DNA of 24,586 bases from an uncultured Bacteroidales bacterium (GTDB lineage: Bacteria; Bacteroidota; Bacteroidia; Bacteroidales; WCHB1-69). The DNA lies in assembly GCA_937949745.1 (NCBI GenBank), contig CALECM010000111.1, positions 1 through 24,586 on the forward strand. The letters are read 5' to 3'. This document shows, piece after piece, positions 8,204 to 15,623 of the stretch (within the stretch, counting starts at the first letter, position 1; each line of letters begins with the position of its first letter). A program made the position numbers and the translations under genes. The notes beneath the pieces are model-generated. The model was not told the DNA's origin. It worked only from the letters and a program-made list of their open reading frames with translations, and searched no databases.

Positions 8204-9061
8204 TTACTTCCGGCAAACCATCATCCGTGGTTTGCCGTTTAGGTCCTGCAATAAACGGATATCCCGGAATCCCCGATTTTCCAGCATCGTGGCGATTTCT
8301 TCCTGAAAATCCTCATGGGTTTCCAGGTAAATACGCCCGTCATCCACCAGACAACGTTTTCCTGCATCGGCGATTCTGCGATAAAAAATCAGGGGATCCT
8401 GATCCGGAACTGCCAGCGCCGTAACCGGTTCAAACTTTCTGACATTGGGATGCAACCGCTTATACCGGGAAAAAGGAATATAAGGAGGATTACTAACGAT
8501 CACTTCAATCTGAGAATCAAATGAGGGCAATTCCTGCAAAATATCCAAACGGCAGAAACGGACAGGAACGTTGTTTTCTTTAGCATTATGCCGTGCAACT
8601 TCCAGCGCGTCTTCCGAAAAATCCAGGGCGTATACTTCCGCTTCCGGCAAATGGACAGCGAGTGCAACGGCTATCGCGCCGCTTCCCGTTCCAATGTCTA
8701 AAATACGTAAATCATGACCGGATCGGTTATCGCGTATAATCAAATCAACCAGTTCTTCCGTTTCCGGCCTTGGTATCAATACTCCGGGATTCACCAGGAA
8801 CGGCAATCCGTAAAAGGTAGTATTACCGCAAATATACTGTACGGGCTCACCATTTTTCATTCTGGATAAATCCTCTTTTAAAATCCGGGTATCAGAAGAT
8901 GAAAGTATGGTTTCCGGACGGGAATAAAAGTCTGTTTTATTTATATTTAATCTATCGGATAAATATATATGCATGACAGCAATCACTTCCCTTTCATCAT
9001 ATAATTGACCTAAAGATGCCTTAAAAAGTTGTTTGATATGGGAATATTGCAGCGGCATCAT
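8204..9061 (-). CDS. prmC: Peptide chain release factor N5-glutamine methyltransferase
   Basis: PrmC methylates the glutamine of the GGQ motif in release factors RF1 and RF2 using S-adenosylmethionine, improving translation termination in the cytoplasm. With the start used here (285 residues), the helical N-terminal domain covers about 1-75, followed by VLIPRPETEEL (about 94-104), the SAM-binding DIGTGSGAIA (about 122-131) and the catalytic NPPY motif (about 191-194). The frame is open further, with an ATG at 9097, but a minus-strand -7 box (9066-9073) lies between 9097 and 9061, and the protein from 9061 lines up with the usual PrmC N-terminus. The ATG at 9058, one codon on, is an equally good alternative. 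If that box is used, the transcript would be nearly leaderless. The gene is convergent with the DoxX gene and divergent from the DUF4328-like gene. Identity is very secure. Confidence 0.93.
   Translation of the reverse strand: MMPLQYSHIKQLFKASLGQLYDEREVIAVMHIYLSDRLNINKTDFYSRPETILSSSDTRILKEDLSRMKNGEPVQYICGNTTFYGLPFLVNPGVLIPRPETEELVDLIIRDNRSGHDLRILDIGTGSGAIAVALAVHLPEAEVYALDFSEDALEVARHNAKENNVPVRFCRLDILQELPSFDSQIEVIVSNPPYIPFSRYKRLHPNVRKFEPVTALAVPDQDPLIFYRRIADAGKRCLVDDGRIYLETHEDFQEEIATMLENRGFRDIRLLQDLNGKPRMMVCRK
8211..8237. terminator. Hairpin inside the prmC 3' end, possible terminator of the DoxX operon
   Basis: A perfect 10-base inverted repeat (8211-8220 with 8228-8237) with a 7-base loop sits in the last codons of prmC and 28 bases after the DoxX stop. 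On the plus strand it is followed only by TTT, so termination would be weak; on the minus strand a T-rich stretch follows after about 12 bases. The structure is seen; its role as a terminator is inferred. Confidence 0.4.
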
Positions 9062-9065
9062 ATTG

Positions 9066-9073
9066 CAAAAATA
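9066..9073 (-). promoter_or_regulatory. Bacteroidetes -7 box for prmC
   Basis: On the minus strand the sequence reads TATTTTTG, a match to TAnnTTTG, 5 bases upstream of the ATG ending at 9061. It overlaps the longer possible reading frame of prmC, which argues against the ATG at 9097. The predicted transcript would start at or very near the start codon. Confidence 0.45.
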
Positions 9074-9125
9074 AATTTTTTCGCCAAATATCAGCATATA
9101 GTGAAAGTTATTGAGAGATTTTTTT

Positions 9126-9133
9126 TACTTTTG
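9126..9133 (+). promoter_or_regulatory. Bacteroidetes -7 box for the DUF4328-like gene
   Basis: TACTTTTG matches TAnnTTTG, 68 bases before the ATG at 9202. It lies back to back with the minus-strand box of prmC (52 bases apart), making this a short divergent promoter region. Confidence 0.5.
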
Positions 9134-9201
9134 CATAATGCTGATATATGTATTATCGCAGGTTAATATTGTAATAATTAGTAATATATAAATGCTTTAC
9201 A

Positions 9202-10152
9202 ATGAAAAAAATCACAAACAATGCGTCTTGGGGTAAATTATCGATCATATTTAATATCCTCATTCTCGTATTCTTCATTATCTCGATGGTCTTTTTGATG
9301 AAATTCGACAAAGTAAATTTGCAGTTTGTCGAAGCTGTTCCGGTTTATCAAAAATCCCTTGAGAATCTCCGAATTGCTGAACAACCTACCCGTGCTGACT
9401 CGGTAACTGTGGCCCATTACCAATACCGCGTCGATACCTTAAGGGCAAGACCCGTCCCGACTAACCGGAAAGACGCGCAGGCGCTTACAAGTGAAATTGA
9501 AAGGGTAAATGCTCTTCTGCAAGAAAAAATAGAAATCCGGGATCAGCATGATTCTATTGTGCAGGTTAGAAGAGCCTCTTTTTCTCCTATTGAATCAAAA
9601 TACAATACCCTGGAAGAAGAAATGCTCCAATCCCGAAAGACTTTCAACATCATATTGACGATATTTATCATCTTAATGGTCGTTAAAATATTTATGTTTG
9701 CTTTCTGGAGCTATAAGAATGCCAACAATGTAAGGCAATCGGCACGTTGGGCAAAAAAAGCTACCGCACCGTTCTGGGCGTTCCTGGGGTGGTTAATACC
9801 GGTTTATAATCTTGTCAAACCATATTCTTTTACCAGTGAGTTCTGGAATGATACGGAATATCTGTTAAAAGACAGGAATATTCTTCCCGAATCTTATGAT
9901 AAGAAAGACAACAACGATTTTTATATGGGTTTATGGTGGGGCTTTTTCCTAGTATCTCTTTTGGGACTGCTTTTCATTTGGGGAACTTTCTTCACAACAG
10001 GACCGCTTTTCATCAAACTCAGCCATTTCAACGTTATGCTTGTCGTAACTATTTGTTGGCTTATCTATTTAGCGCTTGAGTCATTGGTTATAATAAGATA
10101 TAATCAATTAAATAAACTGATGGCGGATAATGAAAGTAAATTTCAGGATTAA
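9202..10152 (+). CDS. DUF4328-like membrane protein with coiled-coil insert
   Basis: A 316-residue integral membrane protein. There is one N-terminal transmembrane segment (about 13-33), then a charged helical region (about 40-145) that looks like a coiled coil facing the other side of the membrane, then three or four more hydrophobic segments (about 148-168, 188-205, 242-265, 276-298). The stretch FWSYKNANNVRQSA followed by FWAFLGWLIPVYNLVKPY (about 168-210) resembles DUF4328, whose hallmark is a W-Y-N helix and a G-W-x-P-x-x-N-L-x-x-P motif. No function is known for this domain. The gene stands alone: its own promoter box lies upstream, and its stop is 17 bases from the convergent apbE stop. 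The DUF4328 call is moderate; being a membrane protein is certain. Confidence 0.7.
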   Translation: MKKITNNASWGKLSIIFNILILVFFIISMVFLMKFDKVNLQFVEAVPVYQKSLENLRIAEQPTRADSVTVAHYQYRVDTLRARPVPTNRKDAQALTSEIERVNALLQEKIEIRDQHDSIVQVRRASFSPIESKYNTLEEEMLQSRKTFNIILTIFIILMVVKIFMFAFWSYKNANNVRQSARWAKKATAPFWAFLGWLIPVYNLVKPYSFTSEFWNDTEYLLKDRNILPESYDKKDNNDFYMGLWWGFFLVSLLGLLFIWGTFFTTGPLFIKLSHFNVMLVVTICWLIYLALESLVIIRYNQLNKLMADNESKFQD

Positions 10153-10169
10153 TTCCTGACCAATACTGA

Positions 10170-11135
10170 TCAGGGAAAATTAGCGGTTTTATAAGTCCGG
10201 TATCCCTGATCATCATATATGAAATAAGCAGCATATGCTGTGTGCTCGGCCAGAAATTCCAATGATTTTTCTAGGCCGAGTACCATTAATGCCGTAGCCA
10301 GAGCATCGGCTGTCATACAGTCATCAGCCACAACACTAACACTTAATAACGTACTGCGTTCAGGATAACCGGTGACCGGATCGATAATATGGGTATACCG
10401 GATGCCATCCTCCTCAATATAATTACGGTAGTCTCCACTGGTAGCAACCGATCTTCCTGTTAAATCAAATACATAACTGGCTTCTGCCAGGTCATTTTTA
10501 TGTTCTGTAGGTACCTGGATACCTACTTTCCAGGGTTGCCCGTTTTTAGATCCTTTTGCCGTAATCTCCCCTCCGATATCCACAACGAAATCGTGATATC
10601 CCTGATGTTCCAGGAAAGAAGAAACCTTATCCACGGCAAATCCTTTGGCAACGGCGTTAACATTCAGGGATATATTGTCGTTTTCCCTGATAATCCTGTG
10701 GTTTTCCATTGTCACTTTTTTATACCCTACCAAATTTTTAAGACTATCGATAACCACAGGATCGATATCTCCTTTTTGACCCGGACCGAAACCCCAGTAC
10801 TCTACCAGTGGACCAATGGTAATATCAAAAGCGCCTCCGGTCATTTCACTTACTTCTTGCGATATCTGAAAAACCCTGGCGAAATCCGGAGTAACCACAA
10901 TCTTTTCTCCACGGTTCAGGGCATTTATAAAGGATAAAGAATCAAAAACAGAGAATTGAGAAGAAATGTCGTTTAAAACCGAATCCACGCCCCTGGGAAG
11001 CAACCTGTCTTCTTCACCCATATAAATCACCGAATAGAAAGTCCCCAGCGCCATACCCTGAAAACGTTGAACCGGCACAGGGCGACAGCCTGATCCAAGT
11101 ATTACCAAAATAAAAATAAAAAATCCGACCTTCAT
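10170..11135 (-). CDS. apbE: FAD:protein FMN transferase, lipoprotein (ApbE family)
   Basis: ApbE proteins use FAD to attach FMN covalently to a threonine or serine of exported flavoproteins such as RnfG or NqrC. With the start used here (321 residues) a lipoprotein signal ends in LGSGC, with C17 as the lipidated residue, so the enzyme is probably membrane-anchored outside the cytoplasm. Family landmarks are clear: ALGTFYSV (about 29-36), GGAFDITIGPLVEYWGFG (about 100-117), NAVAKGFAVD (about 160-169), VDIGGEI (about 185-191), SGDYRNY and THIIDPVTGYP (about 233-257), and the metal-binding TADALATAL segment (about 275-283). An ATG at 11156 would add seven residues, but it overlaps a -7 box at 11154-11161, so the ATG ending at 11135 is preferred. 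No flavoprotein target lies nearby, so its substrate must be encoded elsewhere. Identity is secure. Confidence 0.93.
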   Translation of the reverse strand: MKVGFFIFILVILGSGCRPVPVQRFQGMALGTFYSVIYMGEEDRLLPRGVDSVLNDISSQFSVFDSLSFINALNRGEKIVVTPDFARVFQISQEVSEMTGGAFDITIGPLVEYWGFGPGQKGDIDPVVIDSLKNLVGYKKVTMENHRIIRENDNISLNVNAVAKGFAVDKVSSFLEHQGYHDFVVDIGGEITAKGSKNGQPWKVGIQVPTEHKNDLAEASYVFDLTGRSVATSGDYRNYIEEDGIRYTHIIDPVTGYPERSTLLSVSVVADDCMTADALATALMVLGLEKSLEFLAEHTAYAAYFIYDDQGYRTYKTANFP

Positions 11136-11153
11136 TGTTTCAAATTTTGCAGG

Positions 11154-11161
11154 CAAAAGTA
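11154..11161 (-). promoter_or_regulatory. Bacteroidetes -7 box for apbE
   Basis: On the minus strand this reads TACTTTTG, matching TAnnTTTG, 18 bases before the ATG ending at 11135. It gives a short leader and supports the shorter apbE start. Confidence 0.55.
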
Positions 11162-11302
11162 AAAGAAAAAAAAATAAGATATAAAGAGAAAATTATGTTT
11201 AATAAAATACTATAAATAAGCTTTTTCCCTGTAGGAAAAACCGGAAAAGAAAAGTTATTGCTTAATAAAGGGGCTGATGAATCCGAAACTCACAAATTAT
11301 TG

Positions 11303-11310
11303 TATTTTTG
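11303..11310 (+). promoter_or_regulatory. Bacteroidetes -7 box for tdh
   Basis: TATTTTTG matches TAnnTTTG, 37 bases before the tdh ATG at 11348. No clear -33 element is seen. Confidence 0.55.
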
Positions 11311-11347
11311 CACTTCGTAAAATAGTAACCATCAATCATAAACCGTT

Positions 11348-12301
11348 ATGAAAAAAATATTGATCATCGGGGCCAGCGGACAAATCGGATCCGAACTCAC
11401 TCCCCATCTCCGTAATATCTATGGTTCCGGTAACGTTATCGCGAGCGACTATATTTACCCTTTGAACGAGGCTTTATCCGAAGGAGGGCCTTCCTGTAAA
11501 ATCGATGCTACCAATGCCCGTGAAATCGCTGATGCGGTTAAGAAATATGAGATTGATACCATTTTCAACCTGGCTGCCATTTTATCCGCAAAAGCGGAAG
11601 AAAACCCCAAATCAGGCTGGGATATCGGAGTCGGAGCCTTATTCAATTGCCTTGAGGTAGCCCGGGAATATAAAACAGCCCTTTTCACTCCCAGTTCTAT
11701 CGGCGCTTTCGGACCGGAAACTCCGCGGGATCATACGCCGCAGGATACGATCCAACGTCCTAAGACCATATACGGGGTAACCAAAGTAACCGGCGAATTA
11801 TTGAGCGATTATTATTTCAAACGTTTCGGAGTGGATACCCGGTCGGTACGTTATCCCGGGATCATTTCCAATGTTACTTTGCCCGGCGGCGGTACTACGG
11901 ATTATGCCGTGGAAATCTATTACGCGGCTGTGAAAGGAGAAAAATTCCAATGTCCGTTACAACCCGGCACATTCCTGGATATGATGTATATGCCGGACGC
12001 TTTGAATGCCGTGGTAGACCTGATGGAGGCGGATCCTGATAAACTGATCCACCGTAATTCCTTCAATATCGCTTCCATGAGTTTCGACCCCGATATGATT
12101 TACCATGAGATCAAAAAACATTATCCGGAATTTGTCATGGAATATAAAATAGACGAAACCCGTCAGCAAATTGCAGATTCCTGGCCCAATTCCATGGACG
12201 ACAGTTGTGCACGCGAAGAATGGGGATGGAATCCTGCTTTTGATCTTTCCTCCATGACTGAAGATATGATCAAAGAACTGGTGAAGAAACTAAAACCATA
12301 A
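11348..12301 (+). CDS. NAD-dependent L-threonine 3-dehydrogenase, extended SDR/epimerase type
   Basis: Oxidises L-threonine to 2-amino-3-ketobutyrate with NAD+ in the cytoplasm. This is the extended short-chain dehydrogenase (GalE-like) form, not the zinc-dependent medium-chain form of E. coli Tdh. The 317-residue length is normal for that form. Visible features are the nucleotide-binding GASGQIG (8-14), the active-site serines in PSSIGAFGP (115-123), the catalytic Y142 and K146 in YGVTKVTGE, and SVRYPGIIS (about 166-175), which is typical of this threonine dehydrogenase group. The gene 108 bases downstream encodes 2-amino-3-ketobutyrate CoA ligase, which uses the product, so the pair completes conversion of threonine to glycine and acetyl-CoA. 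That neighbour settles the substrate better than sequence alone. The start follows a -7 box by 37 bases. Confidence 0.9.
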   Translation: MKKILIIGASGQIGSELTPHLRNIYGSGNVIASDYIYPLNEALSEGGPSCKIDATNAREIADAVKKYEIDTIFNLAAILSAKAEENPKSGWDIGVGALFNCLEVAREYKTALFTPSSIGAFGPETPRDHTPQDTIQRPKTIYGVTKVTGELLSDYYFKRFGVDTRSVRYPGIISNVTLPGGGTTDYAVEIYYAAVKGEKFQCPLQPGTFLDMMYMPDALNAVVDLMEADPDKLIHRNSFNIASMSFDPDMIYHEIKKHYPEFVMEYKIDETRQQIADSWPNSMDDSCAREEWGWNPAFDLSSMTEDMIKELVKKLKP

Positions 12302-12409
12302 ATAAAGTATAGACGGGTAAAAGACCGGCAGATCAATCTATTTACGATCAACAGTCGGCGGAAATCATATTTATCAGCAATAATATAACAATTCAAATAT
12401 AGTAACATC

Positions 12410-13600
12410 ATGTACCAAAAATTCCAATCCCATTTAAAAAAAGAACTATCCGATATAGAAAATGCCGGATTATATAAAAATGAAAGAATAATAGTATCTC
12501 CGCAAGGTGCTGAGATCACATTACAGGACGGTAAGAAAGTACTGAATTTCTGCGCCAACAATTATCTGGGATTAGCCAATAATCCCCAATTGATCGAAGC
12601 CGCAAAAAAAGCAATGGATACCCATGGTTATGGAATGGCTTCCGTCAGGTTCATTTGCGGATGTTCCGATCTTCATAAAAAACTGGAACAAAAAATCGCC
12701 GAATTTTTCGGTACTGAAGATACTATATTATATGCCGCGTGTTTCGATGCCAACGGAGGTGTATTCGAACCCTTATTAACCGAAGAGGATGCCATTATTT
12801 CCGATTCTCTTAATCACGCTTCTATCATTGACGGTGTCCGTTTATGTAAAGCCGTACGTTATCGTTATGCCAACGCCGATATGGCAGATCTGGAAAAACA
12901 GTTACAGGCTGCCCAGGCTCAACGTTTCCGCCTGATCGTAACCGACGGGGTATTCTCTATGGACGGAAATGTGGCGCCGTTGGATAAGATCTTGCAATTA
13001 GCGGAAAAATATGATGCCATGGTTATGGTGGACGAATCTCATTCGGCCGGTGTTGTAGGTAAAACGGGAAGAGGGGTAACGGAACAATTTGACGCAAGGG
13101 GAAAAGTAGAAATCCTGACCGGAACACTGGGCAAAGCATTCGGTGGCGCCATCGGAGGATTCACTACCGGTAAAAAAGAAATCATCGACCTTTTAAGGCA
13201 ACGTTCACGCCCGTATTTATTTTCCAACTCCATTCCTCCCATGGTAGCAGCAGCCGGAGTAAAAATGGTGGAATTAATGTCTGAAACGAATGAATTACAG
13301 GACAAATTACACGCCAATACCGAATATTTCATTGAAAAAATGCAACAGATCGGTTTCGATATCAAACCCACACAATCCGCTATTTGCGCGGTTATGCTCT
13401 ATGATGCCAAATTATCACAGGTTATGGCAGCCAAATTACAGGAAGAAGGTATTTACGTAACCGGTTTTTATTATCCGGTAGTTCCTAAAGACCAGGCCCG
13501 TATCAGGGTACAAATTTCGGCCGCCCATGACCGGGAACACCTGGATCGTTGCATCACTGCTTTCACCAAAGTAGGTAAAGAATTAGGGGTTATCAAATAA
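12410..13600 (+). CDS. kbl: Glycine C-acetyltransferase (2-amino-3-ketobutyrate CoA ligase)
   Basis: A pyridoxal-phosphate enzyme that cleaves 2-amino-3-ketobutyrate with CoA into glycine and acetyl-CoA. The 396 residues are full length for Kbl. Diagnostic stretches closely follow the E. coli enzyme: NFCANNYLGLANNP (46-59), HGYGMASVRFICG (72-84), CFDANGGVFEPLL (111-123), and ISDSLNHASIIDG (130-142). D208 in DESHSAG binds the PLP ring nitrogen, and K242 in TGTLGKAFGGAIGGF is the PLP lysine. The close relatives serine palmitoyltransferase and BioF were considered; the residues above and the upstream threonine dehydrogenase point to Kbl. No separate promoter box was seen in the 108-base gap, so co-transcription with the dehydrogenase is likely. 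Cytoplasmic. Confidence 0.95.
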   Translation: MYQKFQSHLKKELSDIENAGLYKNERIIVSPQGAEITLQDGKKVLNFCANNYLGLANNPQLIEAAKKAMDTHGYGMASVRFICGCSDLHKKLEQKIAEFFGTEDTILYAACFDANGGVFEPLLTEEDAIISDSLNHASIIDGVRLCKAVRYRYANADMADLEKQLQAAQAQRFRLIVTDGVFSMDGNVAPLDKILQLAEKYDAMVMVDESHSAGVVGKTGRGVTEQFDARGKVEILTGTLGKAFGGAIGGFTTGKKEIIDLLRQRSRPYLFSNSIPPMVAAAGVKMVELMSETNELQDKLHANTEYFIEKMQQIGFDIKPTQSAICAVMLYDAKLSQVMAAKLQEEGIYVTGFYYPVVPKDQARIRVQISAAHDREHLDRCITAFTKVGKELGVIK

Positions 13601-13635
13601 AATTGTTTTTCTGGTTATCATACATAATATTTTAA

Positions 13636-13643
13636 TACTTTTG
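13636..13643 (+). promoter_or_regulatory. Bacteroidetes -7 box for korAB
   Basis: TACTTTTG matches TAnnTTTG, 132 bases before the korA ATG. It implies a leader of about 125 bases. The leader contains a near-palindrome at 13708-13725 with a perfect 10-base core (13713-13722) that could be an operator or a weak hairpin. Confidence 0.45.
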
Positions 13644-13775
13644 TCAAACATAATAATGCTCACCTGTAAGCGTTAAAGTGTTGTTTATTATAAATTTATA
13701 GATATGTATGGTGTAAATTTACCATGTTATTTTTTCAATTTTGGATCTTTTCTGAAACTTTATTTTAAATAAATT

Positions 13776-15611
13776 ATGTCAACACAAAAACAAATCTTAG
13801 AGAAAGACAGTGTAGTGGTGAAATTTGCCGGAGACTCAGGGGATGGTATGCAACTTTCGGGCACACTGTTTTCCGATGCTGCGGCCCTGGCAGGAAATGA
13901 TATTGCCACATTTCCTGATTATCCGGCTGAAATCCGCGCTCCGCATAATACTATCGCAGGAGTATCCGGTTTTCAGGTTCACATTGGTAAAGAGACCCGT
14001 ACTATCGGTGACCTTTGTGACGTACTGATCGCCATGAATCCCGCTTCATTACAGGCCAATCTTAAATGGGTGAAAAAAGGAGGACTTATTTTAGTGGACG
14101 GAGATGCTTTTGATGATCCTGCATTAAAAAAGGCAGGTTGTACCACTAATCCGCTGGAAGACGGTTCTTTGAGTTCCTACCGGGTTGTGAGTCCGCCGAT
14201 CACTACCATGGCCAAAGAAACGGCCACGGCACTGGGTATGGATAATAAAAGCGCAGCCAGAACCAAGAATATGTTCTGTCTCGGAATGATCTATTTTGCT
14301 TTCAACTTTGATTTGGCTACTCCTTTTAAGTTATTGGACAAACGATTCGCCAAGAAAATGGATCTGGCCCTGGTCAATAAGCAGGTCATGCAAAAAGGGT
14401 ATGATTTTGCCGAAACCATGGAAATCTTCCAGACCACTTATCATATCGCGACGGTAGAACTCCCAAAAGGAAAATACAGGAATATTACCGGTAACATCGC
14501 AACTGCCTGGGGATTACTGGCAGCCTCCGAACGTTCCGGCCATAAACTTTTTTTAGGCTCTTATCCTATCACTCCGGCAACGGAAATATTATGCGAATTA
14601 GCCCGATACAAATCTCTTTCAGCCAAGGTATTCCAGGCGGAAGACGAAATCGCGGGCATCTGTTCGGCCATCGGTGCTTCTTACGCAGGCGCCATGGCGT
14701 GTACGACGACTTCCGGTCCCGGACTTTCACTGAAAGCCGAAGCGCTGGGATTAGCCGTCATAACCGAATTACCTTTAGTAGTAGTGGACGTACAAAGAGG
14801 TGGACCTTCAACCGGTCTGCCCACCAAATCGGAACAGGCCGATCTCAATATCGCGCTTTACGGAAGGAACGGGGAAGCCCCTTGTATCGTTATCGCAGCA
14901 GCTTCTCCCGGCGATTGTTTTTACCAGGCCTATAATGCCGCTAAGTTATCCATGGAAAGTATGACTCCCTGTATTTTGTTGACCGACGGTTATATCGGAC
15001 AGGGTAGTGAGCTTTTCCGCATCCCTAAAGTAGCGGATCTTCCGGAAATCAATCCTCCGGTTGCCAAAGCTAATGATCCCGATTACAAACCCTACCGCAG
15101 GGATCCCGAAACATTGACAAGACAATGGGCCATTCCCGGAACAGAAGGTTTGAGGCACCGGATCGGCGGCCTTGAAAAAACAGATATTTTCGGTAATGTA
15201 TCCACGGAACCGCTGAACCATGAGAAAATGGTGTATTACAGGAATGAGAAAATACAACGGCTGGCATCTAAAATACCGTTACAAACCGTAGCCGGCGAAC
15301 AGGAAGGCGATCTTCTTGTGGTTAGCTGGGGCGGTACCAAAGGGCAGGTTTGTGTAGCAGCCAGGGAAGTAAGGAATACAGGTAAGAAAATCGGCCATGC
15401 CCATTTCTCCTATATCATGCCTCTTCCTTCCAATACAGCGGAAATATTTTCCAGGTATAAAAAGATTCTGGTATGTGAACTTAACAGCGGCCAGTTCGCC
15501 GGTTATTTACGTACTAAATATCCTCAATTCGAATACCTTCAATATAATAAAGTTCAGGGACTTCCTTTTACAGTTGAAGAATTAACCCAGGAAATTAATA
15601 AACATTTATAA
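13776..15611 (+). CDS. korA: 2-oxoacid:ferredoxin oxidoreductase, fused gamma-alpha subunit
   Basis: Larger subunit of a CoA-dependent 2-oxoacid:ferredoxin oxidoreductase, most likely 2-oxoglutarate to succinyl-CoA, passing electrons to ferredoxin in the cytoplasm. The 611 residues hold two domains. An N-terminal gamma-type domain (about 12-200) begins VVVKFAGDSGDGMQLSG (13-29) and contains FPDYPAEIRAPHNTIAGVSGFQ. An alpha-type pyrimidine-binding domain (about 235-600) contains GSYPITPATEILCEL, QAEDEIAGICSAIGASYAGA and TTSGPGLSLKAEALG. This gamma-alpha fusion is the usual KorA layout. The korB start lies 13 bases after the stop. No ferredoxin-like delta subunit is seen next to it, so this looks like a two-subunit enzyme using a separate ferredoxin. 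Substrate choice among 2-oxoacids cannot be proved from the sequence. Confidence 0.92.
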   Translation: MSTQKQILEKDSVVVKFAGDSGDGMQLSGTLFSDAAALAGNDIATFPDYPAEIRAPHNTIAGVSGFQVHIGKETRTIGDLCDVLIAMNPASLQANLKWVKKGGLILVDGDAFDDPALKKAGCTTNPLEDGSLSSYRVVSPPITTMAKETATALGMDNKSAARTKNMFCLGMIYFAFNFDLATPFKLLDKRFAKKMDLALVNKQVMQKGYDFAETMEIFQTTYHIATVELPKGKYRNITGNIATAWGLLAASERSGHKLFLGSYPITPATEILCELARYKSLSAKVFQAEDEIAGICSAIGASYAGAMACTTTSGPGLSLKAEALGLAVITELPLVVVDVQRGGPSTGLPTKSEQADLNIALYGRNGEAPCIVIAAASPGDCFYQAYNAAKLSMESMTPCILLTDGYIGQGSELFRIPKVADLPEINPPVAKANDPDYKPYRRDPETLTRQWAIPGTEGLRHRIGGLEKTDIFGNVSTEPLNHEKMVYYRNEKIQRLASKIPLQTVAGEQEGDLLVVSWGGTKGQVCVAAREVRNTGKKIGHAHFSYIMPLPSNTAEIFSRYKKILVCELNSGQFAGYLRTKYPQFEYLQYNKVQGLPFTVEELTQEINKHL

Positions 15612-15615
15612 GGAG
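15611..15615 (+). promoter_or_regulatory. Shine-Dalgarno-like site for korB
   Basis: AGGAG overlaps the last base of the korA stop and lies 8 bases before the korB ATG. It is one of very few convincing Shine-Dalgarno sites in the window, most genes here having none, and it fixes the korB start. Confidence 0.6.
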
Positions 15616-15623
15616 AAGCGGCC

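Noticed and set aside
10135..10185. Possible terminator between the convergent DUF4328-like and apbE genes
   Set aside because: Only about five base pairs can form (CCTGA with TCAGG), with no T run next to the stem.
10500..10937. 145-codon open frame on the plus strand inside apbE
   Set aside because: The opposite strand carries all ApbE motifs; this frame has no recognisable domain.
12410..13600. Serine palmitoyltransferase, given the possible ceramide genes downstream
   Set aside because: Residues around the substrate and PLP sites follow glycine C-acetyltransferase closely, and the gene sits behind threonine dehydrogenase.
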